NCBI RefSeq assembly: GCF_009831215.1 | Contig: NZ_WUTW01000001.1 | Location: 977,192 to 1,041,191 of the forward strand | Source: Actinomadura rayongensis | GTDB taxonomy: Bacteria; Actinomycetota; Actinomycetes; Streptosporangiales; Streptosporangiaceae | DNA: 64,000 bases | Direction: 5' to 3' | In this document: positions 42,002-49,629 of the stretch, in pieces | How the letters are laid out: every line of letters begins with the position of its first letter | How positions within the stretch are numbered: position 1 is the first letter of the stretch | Program-made: the position numbers and the translations under genes | The notes under the pieces: generated by a model | Database searches by the model: none | What the model saw: only the letters and a program-made list of their open reading frames with translations | Told to the model about the DNA's origin: nothing

Positions 42002-43000
42002 GTGGCGGACAAGCGGAAGCGGGCGACGATCCGGGAGGTGGCGCAGGCGACGGGCCTCTCCCCGGCGGCCGTGTCGTACGCGCTGCGCGGCATCCAGACC
42101 TCCGAGGAGACCCAGGAGCGCGTCCGCGCGGCGGCCGAGGAACTCGGCTACGAGGCGCATCCGATCGCCCGCGCGCTCGCCAGCGGGCGCACCGGCATGG
42201 TCGGGCTGCTGTGCGGCTCGTTAGAGGACTACTGGCAGCAGTCCCTCGCCACCGGCATCGGCCGCGCGCTGCTCGCCCGCGACCGCTACGCGCTGATCGT
42301 GGACGCGGGCGGCGACCCCGACCGCGAGCGGGCGCTGGCCCGGCGGCTGCGCGACCAGCGGGTGGACGGCCTCATCGTCCAGCCCCTGGACCCGGCGGCG
42401 GGCCTGTGGGCCGAGCTGGCGGACGCGGTGCCCGTCGTGTCCATCGGCGACTCGCTGCGCGGCGGACGGGCGCAGGGCGAGGTCGTGTTCGACAACCGGC
42501 GCGGCGTCACGCTCGCGCTGGAGCACCTGCGCGACCTCGGCCACGAGCACATCGGCGTCCTCACGCCGACGCGGGCGAGCACGCCGGACCGTCCGGCCGA
42601 CGTCCACGTCCACGCCGAGGCGCTGCGGCTCGGGCTCCGGGTCGACGTCGCGGTCGCCCCGCAGGCGCTGGACGGCGCGACGGCCGCCGCCCACGCCCTG
42701 CTGGACCGCCCGGACCGGCCGTCCGCCGTGTTCTGCTTCTCCGACGTGATCGCCTACGGCGTGTACGCGGCCACGCGCGACCTCGGGCTCGCGGTCCCGG
42801 ACGACCTCGCGGTCTGCGGCTACGACGCGCACCCGATGTCGGCGCTGCTGACGCCGCCGCTCACCACGGTCGACTGGGACATCGACGGGATCGTCCAGGC
42901 GGCGGTCGGGCTCGTCGTCGAGGTGATCGACGGGACGCCCGCGACGCGCCGGGTCGTCCGGGAGCCCTCGCTGCGCGCCCGCGCGTCCACCGTGCGCTGA
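42002..43000 (+). CDS. LacI-family transcriptional regulator
   Basis: A 332-residue LacI/GalR regulator. The DNA-binding headpiece is ATIREVAQATGLSPAAVSYA (residues about 8-27), with the hinge LGYEAHPIARALASGR; the periplasmic-binding-protein-like sensor domain follows, with YDAHPMSALLTPPLTTVDWD near the C-terminus. GTG 42002 is selected because it places the headpiece at the N-terminus and GGGGAG precedes it; an upstream in-frame ATG at 41927 lies inside the operator region. It likely represses itself and the amidohydrolase-CDO operon through the two operators. The effector is unknown. Confidence 0.93.
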   Translation: MADKRKRATIREVAQATGLSPAAVSYALRGIQTSEETQERVRAAAEELGYEAHPIARALASGRTGMVGLLCGSLEDYWQQSLATGIGRALLARDRYALIVDAGGDPDRERALARRLRDQRVDGLIVQPLDPAAGLWAELADAVPVVSIGDSLRGGRAQGEVVFDNRRGVTLALEHLRDLGHEHIGVLTPTRASTPDRPADVHVHAEALRLGLRVDVAVAPQALDGATAAAHALLDRPDRPSAVFCFSDVIAYGVYAATRDLGLAVPDDLAVCGYDAHPMSALLTPPLTTVDWDIDGIVQAAVGLVVEVIDGTPATRRVVREPSLRARASTVR

Positions 43001-43246
43001 CGCTCCGCTATGGCGATCGTCACGTCGCTGCGGGGTGCCCGCGGGTGGCCGATACATGCCCTTCGGTGGCGAATCGGCGGTTTCCCAGCGGGGTTGCGGT
43101 AGGTTCTTGGCAATCCTGGTCGAATTGCACAAGATTTGGCGGGTCTCGGTCACGCAGGGTGTCCAAAAGATCGGGAATGACTAGTCTGGGCATAGAGCTG
43201 GGTGGACACCCGACGGAACGACGGCGCGACCGGCGCCGATGAGGAC

Positions 43247-44062
43247 GTGAGTCGTTTGATCACCTTTGCGGGCGTGACCAAGCGCTACGCGGACGGCACC
43301 GTCGCCGTCGACCACCTCGACCTGGAGATCCCGGCCGGGAAGATCACCGTGCTCGTCGGCCCGTCCGGCTGCGGCAAGACGACCACGCTGCGCATGATCA
43401 ACCGGATGGTCGAGGCCACCGAGGGGACGGTCACCGTCGACGGGCGCAACGTCCGCGACGTCGACCCGCCCACGCTGCGGCGCGGCATCGGCTACGTCAT
43501 CCAGCAGGCGGGCCTGTTCCCGCACCGGACGATCCTGGACAACATCGCGACCGTCCCGTTCCTGCTCGGCCGCGACAAGAAGCAGGCTCGCGCCGAGGCC
43601 CGCGCGCTCATGGACCGCGTCGGGCTGGACCCGGCGTTCGCCGGCCGGTACCCCGCGCAGCTCTCCGGCGGGCAGCAGCAGCGCGTCGGCGTGGCCCGCG
43701 CGCTCGCCGCCGACCCGCCGATCCTGCTCATGGACGAGCCGTTCAGCGCCGTCGACCCGATCGTCCGGGCCAGCCTCCAGGACGAGTTCCTGCGCCTGCA
43801 GAGCGAGCTGGAGAAGACGATCGTGTTCGTCACCCACGACATCGACGAGGCCGTGAAGCTCGGCCACCGCATCGCGGTCTTCCAGGTCGGCGGGCGGCTC
43901 GCCCAGTTCACCGCGCCGGACGACCTGCTGGCGGCGCCCGCGAGCGACTTCGTCCGCGACTTCCTCGGCGGCGAGCGCGGCATCCGGCGGCTCCGGTTCA
44001 CTCAGGAACTCGACGCCGAGCGCGACGCCGAGCGCGAGGCCGAGCGGGCGGGCGAGCGGTGA
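43247..44062 (+). CDS. Osmoprotectant ABC transporter ATP-binding protein (ProV/OpuCA-like)
   Basis: An approximately 271-residue ATPase. Walker A is GPSGCGKTTT, the signature is LSGGQQQR, Walker B is ILLMDEPFSA, and the switch His is in VTHDIDEAVKLG. Sequence style matches the betaine/carnitine/choline importer family; no C-terminal CBS domain is present, so ionic-strength sensing by tandem CBS is absent. GTG 43247 is a working start; TTG 43256 (MITFAGV) fits the family N-terminus equally well. The C-terminus carries an Asp/Glu/Arg repeat (ERDAEREAERAGER). It is the first of four coupled genes. Confidence 0.92.
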   Translation: MSRLITFAGVTKRYADGTVAVDHLDLEIPAGKITVLVGPSGCGKTTTLRMINRMVEATEGTVTVDGRNVRDVDPPTLRRGIGYVIQQAGLFPHRTILDNIATVPFLLGRDKKQARAEARALMDRVGLDPAFAGRYPAQLSGGQQQRVGVARALAADPPILLMDEPFSAVDPIVRASLQDEFLRLQSELEKTIVFVTHDIDEAVKLGHRIAVFQVGGRLAQFTAPDDLLAAPASDFVRDFLGGERGIRRLRFTQELDAERDAEREAERAGER

Positions 44063-44766
44063 CCGCGTTCGGGACGGGCGGCGAACCGCTGCTGCGGTGG
44101 AGCTACGTCCGCGACAACTACGACGGCGTGATCTGGGAGGCGCTGAAGGAGCACCTGGTGCTGTCCTTCACGCCCGTCCTGCTCGGCCTCGCGATCGCGC
44201 TGCCGCTCGGCCTGGCCTGCGCGCGGTGGCGGCGGCTGTACCCGCCGGTGCTGGCGGCGACGAGCGTCCTCTACGCGATCCCCGCGATCGGGCTGTTCGT
44301 CGTGTTCGTCGCGTTCACCGGCCTCACCTACACGACCGTGGTCGTCCCGCTGGCCCTCTACACGCTGTCGGTGCTCGTCCCGAGCGTCGTGGACGGGCTG
44401 CGCTCGGTGCCCGAGCACGTCCGGCAGTCGGCGGTCGCGATGGGCTTCGGGCCGCTGCGGCGGCTCGTCCAGGTGGAGCTGCCGATCGCGCTGCCCGTCC
44501 TGATGGGCGGGCTGCGCGTCGCGACGGTCGCCAACATCAGCCTGGTCAGCGTCGGCGCGCTCATCGGGATCGGCGGGCTCGGGCAGCTCATGGTCACCGG
44601 CATGAAGTGGCCCGGCGGCGCGTACCCGACGCCGATCGTCGTGGCGATCGTCCTGATCGTCGTGCTGGCGCTGCTGGCGGACCTGCTCCTGCTGCTCCTC
44701 CAGCGGTTCCTCATGCCGTGGGAGCGCGTCCGGCGGTCCCGGCGGCCCGCGGAGGTGACGCGGTGA
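44059..44766 (+). CDS. Osmoprotectant ABC transporter permease 1
   Basis: A 235-residue inner-membrane permease with about five or six transmembrane helices and the EAA-loop sequence RQSAVAMGFGPLRRLVQVEL that docks to the ATPase. IPAIGLFVVFVAFTGLTY and LVSVGALIGIGGLGQLMV are typical of OpuCB-type subunits. GTG 44059 overlaps the ATPase stop (GTGA) and its stop overlaps the second permease. It forms the translocation pore with permease 2. Confidence 0.92.
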   Translation: MTAFGTGGEPLLRWSYVRDNYDGVIWEALKEHLVLSFTPVLLGLAIALPLGLACARWRRLYPPVLAATSVLYAIPAIGLFVVFVAFTGLTYTTVVVPLALYTLSVLVPSVVDGLRSVPEHVRQSAVAMGFGPLRRLVQVELPIALPVLMGGLRVATVANISLVSVGALIGIGGLGQLMVTGMKWPGGAYPTPIVVAIVLIVVLALLADLLLLLLQRFLMPWERVRRSRRPAEVTR

Positions 44767-45461
44767 ACGCCCTGTGGAACGCTCTCGGCTGGTTCGGCGG
44801 CGCGGGCCGCTGGTCCGGGTCGGACGGCATCCCGAACCGGATCGCCGAGCACCTCTGGTACTCGCTGCTCGCCTTCGCCATCACCGTGGCGATCGCGCTG
44901 CCGCTCGGGCTGCTGCTCGGCCACCTGCGGCGCGGCCGGCCCGCCGCCGTGTCGGGGTTCCTCGTCCTGTCGTCGGCGAACGCGGCGCGGGCGCTGCCGA
45001 CGCTCGGCCTGCTCATCCTCGTCGTCGTGGTCTCGACGGCCGGGGACATCGTCCCGATCCTCGTGCCGCTGGTGCTGCTCGCGGTGCCGCCCGTCCTCGT
45101 CAACACCTACGCCGGGGTGCAGCAGGTCGAGGCTGGCCTGCGCGACGCCGCCGAGGGCATGGGGATGCGCGGCCGGCAGGTGCTGTTCCAGGTCGAGCTG
45201 CCGGTGGCGCTGCCGCTCATCCTGCTCGGGCTGCGCACGGCCCTCATCCAGATCGTCTCGACCGCCACGATCGCCGCCTACGTGGGCCTCGGCGGCCTCG
45301 GCCGCTACATCGTGGACGGCTACTCGCGCCAGGACTACGACAGCATGGCGGGCGGCGCGATCCTCGTGATCGTCCTCGCCGTCCTCACCCAGGCCGCGTT
45401 CGCCGCGCTGCACCGGTTCGCGGTGTCGCCCGGCGTCCGCCGCCGCGCCGCGTCGGACTGA
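44763..45461 (+). CDS. Osmoprotectant ABC transporter permease 2
   Basis: A 232-residue permease homologous to its neighbour, with helices at residues about 32-52, 66-90, 95-112, 160-185 and 198-220. The EAA loop reads RDAAEGMGMRGRQVLFQVEL, and TIAAYVGLGGLGRYIVDGY is a conserved OpuCD-type block. GTG 44763 is in a GTGA overlap with permease 1. The substrate-binding lipoprotein follows 58 bases later. Confidence 0.92.
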   Translation: MNALWNALGWFGGAGRWSGSDGIPNRIAEHLWYSLLAFAITVAIALPLGLLLGHLRRGRPAAVSGFLVLSSANAARALPTLGLLILVVVVSTAGDIVPILVPLVLLAVPPVLVNTYAGVQQVEAGLRDAAEGMGMRGRQVLFQVELPVALPLILLGLRTALIQIVSTATIAAYVGLGGLGRYIVDGYSRQDYDSMAGGAILVIVLAVLTQAAFAALHRFAVSPGVRRRAASD

Positions 45462-45519
45462 CGCCCGCACGCTTGCCGACCGGGCGCGGGACCGCGCCCC
45501 CGGAGGAAGGAAACCCAAC

Positions 45520-46434
45520 ATGTCCCGGATCATCCGCGGCGCGGCCGTGCTCGCCGCCGCCGTCCTCGCACTGGCCGCCTGCGGCGGAGGCGGCGACGAC
45601 GACCCGCTGGGCGGGGGCAGCGGCGGCGGCGGAGGCGCGGTCGTCATCGGCGGCGCCGACTTCCCCGAGAGCGGCCTGATCGGCGAGATCTACGCGCAGG
45701 CCCTGGAGGCCAAGGGCGTCAAGGTGCAGCGCAAGTTCGGCATCGGCTCGCGCGAGGTCTACATGAAACAGGTCCGCAGCGGCGCCATCCAGGTGTTCCC
45801 CGAGTACAACGGGGCGCTCCTGTCGTTCCTCGACAAGAACGACGCCGCCACGACCAGCGACGCCGTGGACGCCGCGCTCAAGCAGAAGCTCCCGGCGGAC
45901 CTGACGATCCTGAACCCCGCGCAGGCGGAGGACAAGGACACGCTCGCCGTGACGGCCGCGACCGCCGCCAAGTACAAGCTGAAGACGATCGAGGACCTGA
46001 AGCCCGTCGCGGGCCAGCTCGTCCTCGGCGGCCCGCCGGAGTTCAAGACCCGCAAGCAGGGCGTGGTCGGCCTCCAGTCCGTCTACGGCCTGACGTTCAA
46101 GGACTTCAAGTCGCTCGACACCGCCGGCCCGATCAGCGTGGCGAACCTCAAGGACGGCAAGGTCCAGATCGCCAACCTGTTCTCCACCGACCCGGCGATC
46201 AAGAAGAACGGCTTCCTGTCGCTCACCGACCCGAAGAACGTGTTCGGCGCGCAGAACGTCGTCCCGCTCATCAACAAGACGAAGGTGGACACCAACGCGC
46301 AGGCGGCCCTGAACGCCGTCTCCGCCAAGCTGACCACCGACGGCCTCCTGGCCATGAACACCGAGATGGCCGACAAGAAGGCCGACCCCGCCACGGTCGC
46401 CAAGAAGTGGCTCACCGACAACGGCCTGATCTGA
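45520..46434 (+). CDS. Glycine betaine/choline-type substrate-binding lipoprotein
   Basis: A 304-residue OpuAC-family binding protein. Residues 1-20 are a signal peptide with lipobox LAAC, followed by a Gly/Asp-rich linker. GGADFPESGLIGEIYAQALE starts the mature domain; SREVYMKQVRSGAIQVFPEY and KDGKVQIANLFSTDPAIKKN match the OpuCC/choline-binding subfamily. The quaternary ammonium cage aromatics are not mapped with confidence, so betaine, choline or carnitine are all possible. It is the last gene of the importer operon, followed by a hairpin. Confidence 0.92.
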   Translation: MSRIIRGAAVLAAAVLALAACGGGGDDDPLGGGSGGGGGAVVIGGADFPESGLIGEIYAQALEAKGVKVQRKFGIGSREVYMKQVRSGAIQVFPEYNGALLSFLDKNDAATTSDAVDAALKQKLPADLTILNPAQAEDKDTLAVTAATAAKYKLKTIEDLKPVAGQLVLGGPPEFKTRKQGVVGLQSVYGLTFKDFKSLDTAGPISVANLKDGKVQIANLFSTDPAIKKNGFLSLTDPKNVFGAQNVVPLINKTKVDTNAQAALNAVSAKLTTDGLLAMNTEMADKKADPATVAKKWLTDNGLI

Positions 46435-46440
46435 CCCACC

Positions 46441-46471
46441 GGGCCGCGCGACCCCACCGGCCGCGCGGCCC
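46441..46471 (+). terminator. Terminator hairpin of the osmoprotectant operon
   Basis: GGGCCGCGCG (46441-46450) and CGCGCGGCCC (46462-46471) form a perfect 10-base stem with an 11-base loop, beginning 6 bases after the TGA of the binding-protein gene. Confidence 0.65.
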
Positions 46472-46505
46472 GCACCCGCCGCCCATGCGTGTACGTGCAT
46501 AGGCG

Positions 46506-46534
46506 TTGACCGGCGCGCGGGCGCTCCCTAGCGT
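46506..46534 (+). promoter_or_regulatory. Promoter of the DUF6879/XRE operon
   Basis: TTGACC (46506-46511), a 17-base spacer and TAGCGT (46529-46534) give a well-formed housekeeping-type promoter about 35 bases before ATG 46568. The sequence CTAGCGTCGTG at its -10 recurs upstream of the peptide gene at 48135-48145. Confidence 0.6.
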
Positions 46535-46567
46535 CGTGGTCACGTTCACGCAGGAGCGGAGGTCGCG

Positions 46568-46762
46568 ATGGAGCCGGTCGAGCTGACGCGTCTCGCGGGT
46601 ACCTGCACCCGTGGAGACTGTCCGACGGTCTACCGCACGGACAGGGGGACGCTCGCCGTCCAGGGGAATCATCTCTCCGGCAACGAGTCGCCCGCCGGAG
46701 AAGCGATCGTCGAGATTCCCGACTGGTTGCTTCTGGAGGCGGCCCGTGCGCTTGGAGGGTGA
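46568..46762 (+). CDS. Small protein paired with DUF6879
   Basis: A 64-residue protein beginning MEPVELTRLAGTCTRGDCPT, with two Cys at residues 13 and 18 and a short C-terminal helix (EIPDWLLLEAARALGG). Proteins of this size and pattern often precede DUF6879 genes in actinomycetes (recalled, not checked). It heads a coupled three-gene operon with the DUF6879 protein and an XRE regulator, and GGAGG lies 5 bases before the ATG. Function unknown. Third-position GC is lower than in surrounding catabolic operons. Confidence 0.65.
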   Translation: MEPVELTRLAGTCTRGDCPTVYRTDRGTLAVQGNHLSGNESPAGEAIVEIPDWLLLEAARALGG

Positions 46763-47258
46763 CGACTGGACGCGTTTCTTCGACTCCTTCCACCGGGACG
46801 CCTTTCGGCTGGAGACACTTCCCGCCTACGGCGTCGCGAGCGAAGAGACGGAGTACCGGATCTGGCGGGAGACCGGACGCCTCGACGTCCCCGCCGACGA
46901 TGAATGGCTGGTGCGCCTGCGCGCGTTCCGGTCGGCCGGGCGGACGATCGGCCGCGTTCGCGTTCTCGCGCGCCCGCTGACGCAGTACATGAGGTACCAG
47001 TTCGCTTTTTACCCGTACAGTTCGGCGGCCGGCGAGAGCATCCGTATTCTCGATGTCACCGGTCGCGCCAATCCGGTCGCCGGCGCACAGGACTTCTGGC
47101 TGTTCGATGAATCGAAAGTCGTCCTCATGCACTACGCGGACGATGGGACGCAGACCGGACGCGAACTGCTTGAGGGTGCGGATCCGGCGCCTTATGTGGA
47201 GTGGAAGCGGCGCGCGCTCAGAGACTCGGTACCGTTCTCGGAGTACCGCGACGCGTGA
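46746..47258 (+). CDS. DUF6879-family protein
   Basis: A 170-residue protein of the DUF6879 type: residues about 5-35 (DWTRFFDSFHRDAFRLETLP), then a beta-rich middle (RIGRVRVLARPLTQYMRYQF-like) and the WLFDESKVVLMHYADDGT block. GTG 46746 has GGAGG 6 bases upstream and overlaps the preceding gene by 17 bases. DUF6879 proteins lie beside DUF5753 XRE regulators and may bind the same partner or ligand. The stop overlaps the XRE start as GTGA. No catalytic motif is visible. Confidence 0.82.
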   Translation: MRLEGDDWTRFFDSFHRDAFRLETLPAYGVASEETEYRIWRETGRLDVPADDEWLVRLRAFRSAGRTIGRVRVLARPLTQYMRYQFAFYPYSSAAGESIRILDVTGRANPVAGAQDFWLFDESKVVLMHYADDGTQTGRELLEGADPAPYVEWKRRALRDSVPFSEYRDA

Positions 47259-48109
47259 CGCTGGATCCAGGGCGGGCCGGAGCCGACCGCAGACAACTCG
47301 CGGCGGCCCGCCGCGACCTGCGCTCGGCGTCGGGCCTGTCCGGCGAACGGCTGGCCCGGCGCTGCCACATGAGCCAGTCGAAAATCTCACGGATCGAGAA
47401 CGGCAGAACGCTGCCTTCGATCACGGACGTCGAACGCATACTCCACGCACTCGGCGCGGACCGTGATACCGGAGAGGAACTCGTCCGCCTCGCGCGGACT
47501 GCGAACACGGAGTACCAGGACGTCAGGGCCTCGGTCCGGCAGGGCTTGCACCACCGGCAACGCGAACTGGCCGGACTCGATGCGGACGCCCGAAGGCTGA
47601 GCTTTTTCCTTCCCGCCCTGATCTCCGGGCTCCTTCAGACGCCGGCGTACATGAAAAGAGCGATGGACATGGCCGTGGAGCCCGCTCAAGGCGACACGGC
47701 ACGCGCCATAGCGCTCAAGCTCGAACGCCAAGCGGTCCTGCATGACGCGTCGAAAGCCTTCGATTTCCTGCTGACCGAGCAGGCCGTCCGGTGGCGGCTG
47801 TGTCCGCCCGAGACCATGTGTGAGCAGATCGACCGGATCATCGCCCTCTCGCGGCTCGACAACGTGCGCATCGGAGTCGTTCATCCGGGCCGGGACGTCG
47901 AAGTCGGGCCGATGAACACGTTCACGGTTTACGACGACCGATTGGTGACCGTGGAGATCTTCACCGGACGTGTCGTGCTGCGCGATCCCAAGGACATCGC
48001 CTACCATCGGCGGCTCTTCGCCTATTTCGAGCGTCACGCCCTCTGGGGAGACGATGCGAGGGCGCTGCTGGCCGATTTCTCCCGAGAATTCATGCGGGAA
48101 CGTGACTGA
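47255..48109 (+). CDS. XRE-family regulator with DUF5753 domain
   Basis: A 284-residue regulator. The helix-turn-helix is in residues about 15-70 (GLSGERLARRCHMSQSKISR, then IENGRTLPSITDVERIL), and the C-terminal 180 residues are a DUF5753 ligand-like domain with LLQTPAYMKRAMDM and FLLTEQAVRWRLCPPE. DUF5753 proteins are abundant developmental and secondary-metabolite regulators in actinomycetes. It is the last gene of the operon and lies directly upstream of the peptide/methyltransferase pair, so it is a candidate regulator of that pair. Codon bias is weaker than average. Confidence 0.92.
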   Translation: MTLDPGRAGADRRQLAAARRDLRSASGLSGERLARRCHMSQSKISRIENGRTLPSITDVERILHALGADRDTGEELVRLARTANTEYQDVRASVRQGLHHRQRELAGLDADARRLSFFLPALISGLLQTPAYMKRAMDMAVEPAQGDTARAIALKLERQAVLHDASKAFDFLLTEQAVRWRLCPPETMCEQIDRIIALSRLDNVRIGVVHPGRDVEVGPMNTFTVYDDRLVTVEIFTGRVVLRDPKDIAYHRRLFAYFERHALWGDDARALLADFSREFMRERD

Positions 48110-48174
48110 ACCTGCAGCCTTCGTCACCGGCGGCCTAGCGTCGTGTGCGAACGCTTCGAGGTGAGGAGTGCGGC

Positions 48175-48285
48175 GTGGGGAAGCATGCGGGGGACAAGCC
48201 GGTGGACAAGCCGTTCGAGCCGATCAAGCCGAGTCCGGACGGGGACCGGCCCGACAAGGGCGGCGCGCACGAGAAGGGCAAGTGA
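48175..48285 (+). CDS. 36-residue charged peptide, candidate RiPP precursor
   Basis: A short frame, GTG 48175 to TGA 48285, with AGGAG 6 bases upstream. The 36 residues are rich in Lys, Asp, Pro and Gly: it starts MGKHAGDKPVDKPF, has EPIKPSPDGDRPDK centrally, and ends with GGAHEKGK. It contains no Cys, Ser/Thr-rich core or hydrophobic stretch. The stop overlaps the methyltransferase start as GTGA, so the two are translationally coupled. A short precursor beside a stand-alone PIMT homologue is the arrangement of imiditides, in which one Asp is converted to aspartimide. The Asp-Gly at PSPDGD is the most succinimide-prone site. Membership in that class is inferred. Confidence 0.65.
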   Translation: MGKHAGDKPVDKPFEPIKPSPDGDRPDKGGAHEKGK

Positions 48286-49376
48286 GGCCGGTGCCGGGCG
48301 CGGGCGCCGGGTGGGCGGACGGGGCATGGCGGGCGGCGGTCGAGGCGGTGCCTCGGGAGTTGTTCGTGCCGGAACGCGGGTGGTGTGTTTCCGGGGACGG
48401 GGTGGGGCGGCTCATCGACCGGTCGGCTGATCCGGAGGGGTGGGCTGCGGCGGCTTACGCGGATTGCTCGGTCGTCACGCAACTGGACGACGGCGCGAGT
48501 GACGTTGCGACGGGAGTGGGCGAGTACAGCTCGTCGCTCTCCGCGCCGGGTGTCGTGCTGGCGTTTCTGGAGCTGCTGGACCCTTACGACGGTGACGAGG
48601 TGCTGGAGATCGGTACGGGCACCGGGTGGACGGCGGGGTTGCTGGCGCAGCGTCTCGGGGACGGGAGCGTCACCAGTGTCGAGGTCGACCGGGCCGTCTT
48701 GGAGGTGGCGGCCGGGAATCTTCGGCGGGCCGGGCGCTCGCCCCGGCTCGTCCTCGGCGATGGGGCGGACGGATGCCCGGACGGGGCTCCTTACGACCGG
48801 GTGCACGTCACGGCGGGGGTTCGCCGGGTGCCGTACGCCTGGCTGGAGCAGACGCGGCCCGGCGGGATGATCGTGTTTCCGTGGATGCCGGGGTGGGAAG
48901 GCGGCCACCGCACCCGGTTGACCGTCGTCGGTGATGGGACCGCTGTAGGGCGTTTCCATGGCGGCAGCGCGTTCATGATGCTGCGGTCCCAGCGTCCTCC
49001 CGCGCCCGCCGTGGACGGCGAGGTGCGACGGTCGTCCACCGACCTGGATCCCCGGCGCGTCGTGCGGACCTCCGCCGGAGCGGACGTGGCCGTCGCGGGC
49101 GCCCTGCCCGACGTCTACGGCAACCACACGGCCGCCGAGGACGGATCGTTCGATCTGTGGTTGTGGGCCGGTGATTCCAGCGCGCACGTTCATTACGCGC
49201 CCGACTACCGGCGGTCGGCGGTGGCGCAGCGTGGGCCGCGCGATCTGTGGGACGAGCTTCGGGACGTCTTCCTGCGCTGGGTCTCCTGGGGCGGCCCCGG
49301 GCGCGACCGGTTCGGCATGACGGTCACCGCCGACGGCGACCGCATCTGGCTGGACGACCCGCGCGACGTCCTCTGA
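48282..49376 (+). CDS. PIMT-like O-methyltransferase of RiPP type
   Basis: A 364-residue protein-L-isoaspartate O-methyltransferase homologue, much longer than housekeeping PIMT (about 210-230). PRELFVPERGW near residue 22 and SSLSAPGVVLAFLELLDPYD near residue 85 are PIMT-like; motif I is VLEIGTGTGWTAGLLAQRLG, and VHVTAGVRRVPYAWLEQTRP follows. Residues about 225-364 are an extra C-terminal domain as in graspetide and imiditide methyltransferases. GTG 48282 overlaps the peptide stop. No ATP-grasp or lanthipeptide synthetase lies nearby. It would methylate an Asp of the coupled peptide, which then closes to aspartimide. A terminator follows. Weak GC3 bias. Confidence 0.85.
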   Translation: MRPVPGAGAGWADGAWRAAVEAVPRELFVPERGWCVSGDGVGRLIDRSADPEGWAAAAYADCSVVTQLDDGASDVATGVGEYSSSLSAPGVVLAFLELLDPYDGDEVLEIGTGTGWTAGLLAQRLGDGSVTSVEVDRAVLEVAAGNLRRAGRSPRLVLGDGADGCPDGAPYDRVHVTAGVRRVPYAWLEQTRPGGMIVFPWMPGWEGGHRTRLTVVGDGTAVGRFHGGSAFMMLRSQRPPAPAVDGEVRRSSTDLDPRRVVRTSAGADVAVAGALPDVYGNHTAAEDGSFDLWLWAGDSSAHVHYAPDYRRSAVAQRGPRDLWDELRDVFLRWVSWGGPGRDRFGMTVTADGDRIWLDDPRDVL

Positions 49377-49397
49377 TCCCGCCCGTGCGGCATGAGG

Positions 49398-49419
49398 AAC
49401 CCCCGCCGGGGCGGGGGTT
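49398..49419. terminator. Bidirectional intrinsic terminator
   Basis: AACCCCCGC (49398-49406), a CGGG loop and GCGGGGGTT (49411-49419), followed by T on the plus strand and preceded by AA for the minus strand. It lies between the converging methyltransferase and DUF397 genes. Confidence 0.8.
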
Positions 49420-49428
49420 TCGGGTGGG

Positions 49429-49629
49429 TCAGAGGTCGAGGGCGCCGGTGCGGGCGGCGGTCAGGACGGCGGCGAAATGGGGGGCGGGGAGGATGATCGC
49501 GCCTGCCTGGCGGTCGGTGGTGTCGCGGATGCCCACTCGGCCCTGGTCGGAACCGGCCTCGACGCAACTACCGTACTCACCGTTGGAGTGGCGGGACTTG
49601 CGCCAGTTGCGGGGTTCAAACGTGCTCAC
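49429..49629 (-). CDS. DUF397 domain protein
   Basis: A 66-residue protein beginning (GTG) STFEPRNWRKSRHSNGEYGS, the classical DUF397 opening (WxKSxxSxxxGxCVE), followed by VGIRDTTDRQAGAIILP and a short C-terminal helix. GTG 49629 overlaps the XRE stop as GTGA, with GGGAG upstream. DUF397 proteins act with XRE/DUF5753 regulators, as BldB-like partners. The pair is convergent with the peptide-methyltransferase genes. Confidence 0.92.
   Translation of the reverse strand: MSTFEPRNWRKSRHSNGEYGSCVEAGSDQGRVGIRDTTDRQAGAIILPAPHFAAVLTAARTGALDL

Noticed and set aside
48175-49376. Graspetide (ATP-grasp) or FxLD lanthipeptide cluster
   Set aside because: No ATP-grasp, lanthionine synthetase or YcaO gene is nearby, and the peptide lacks Cys and a Ser/Thr core.
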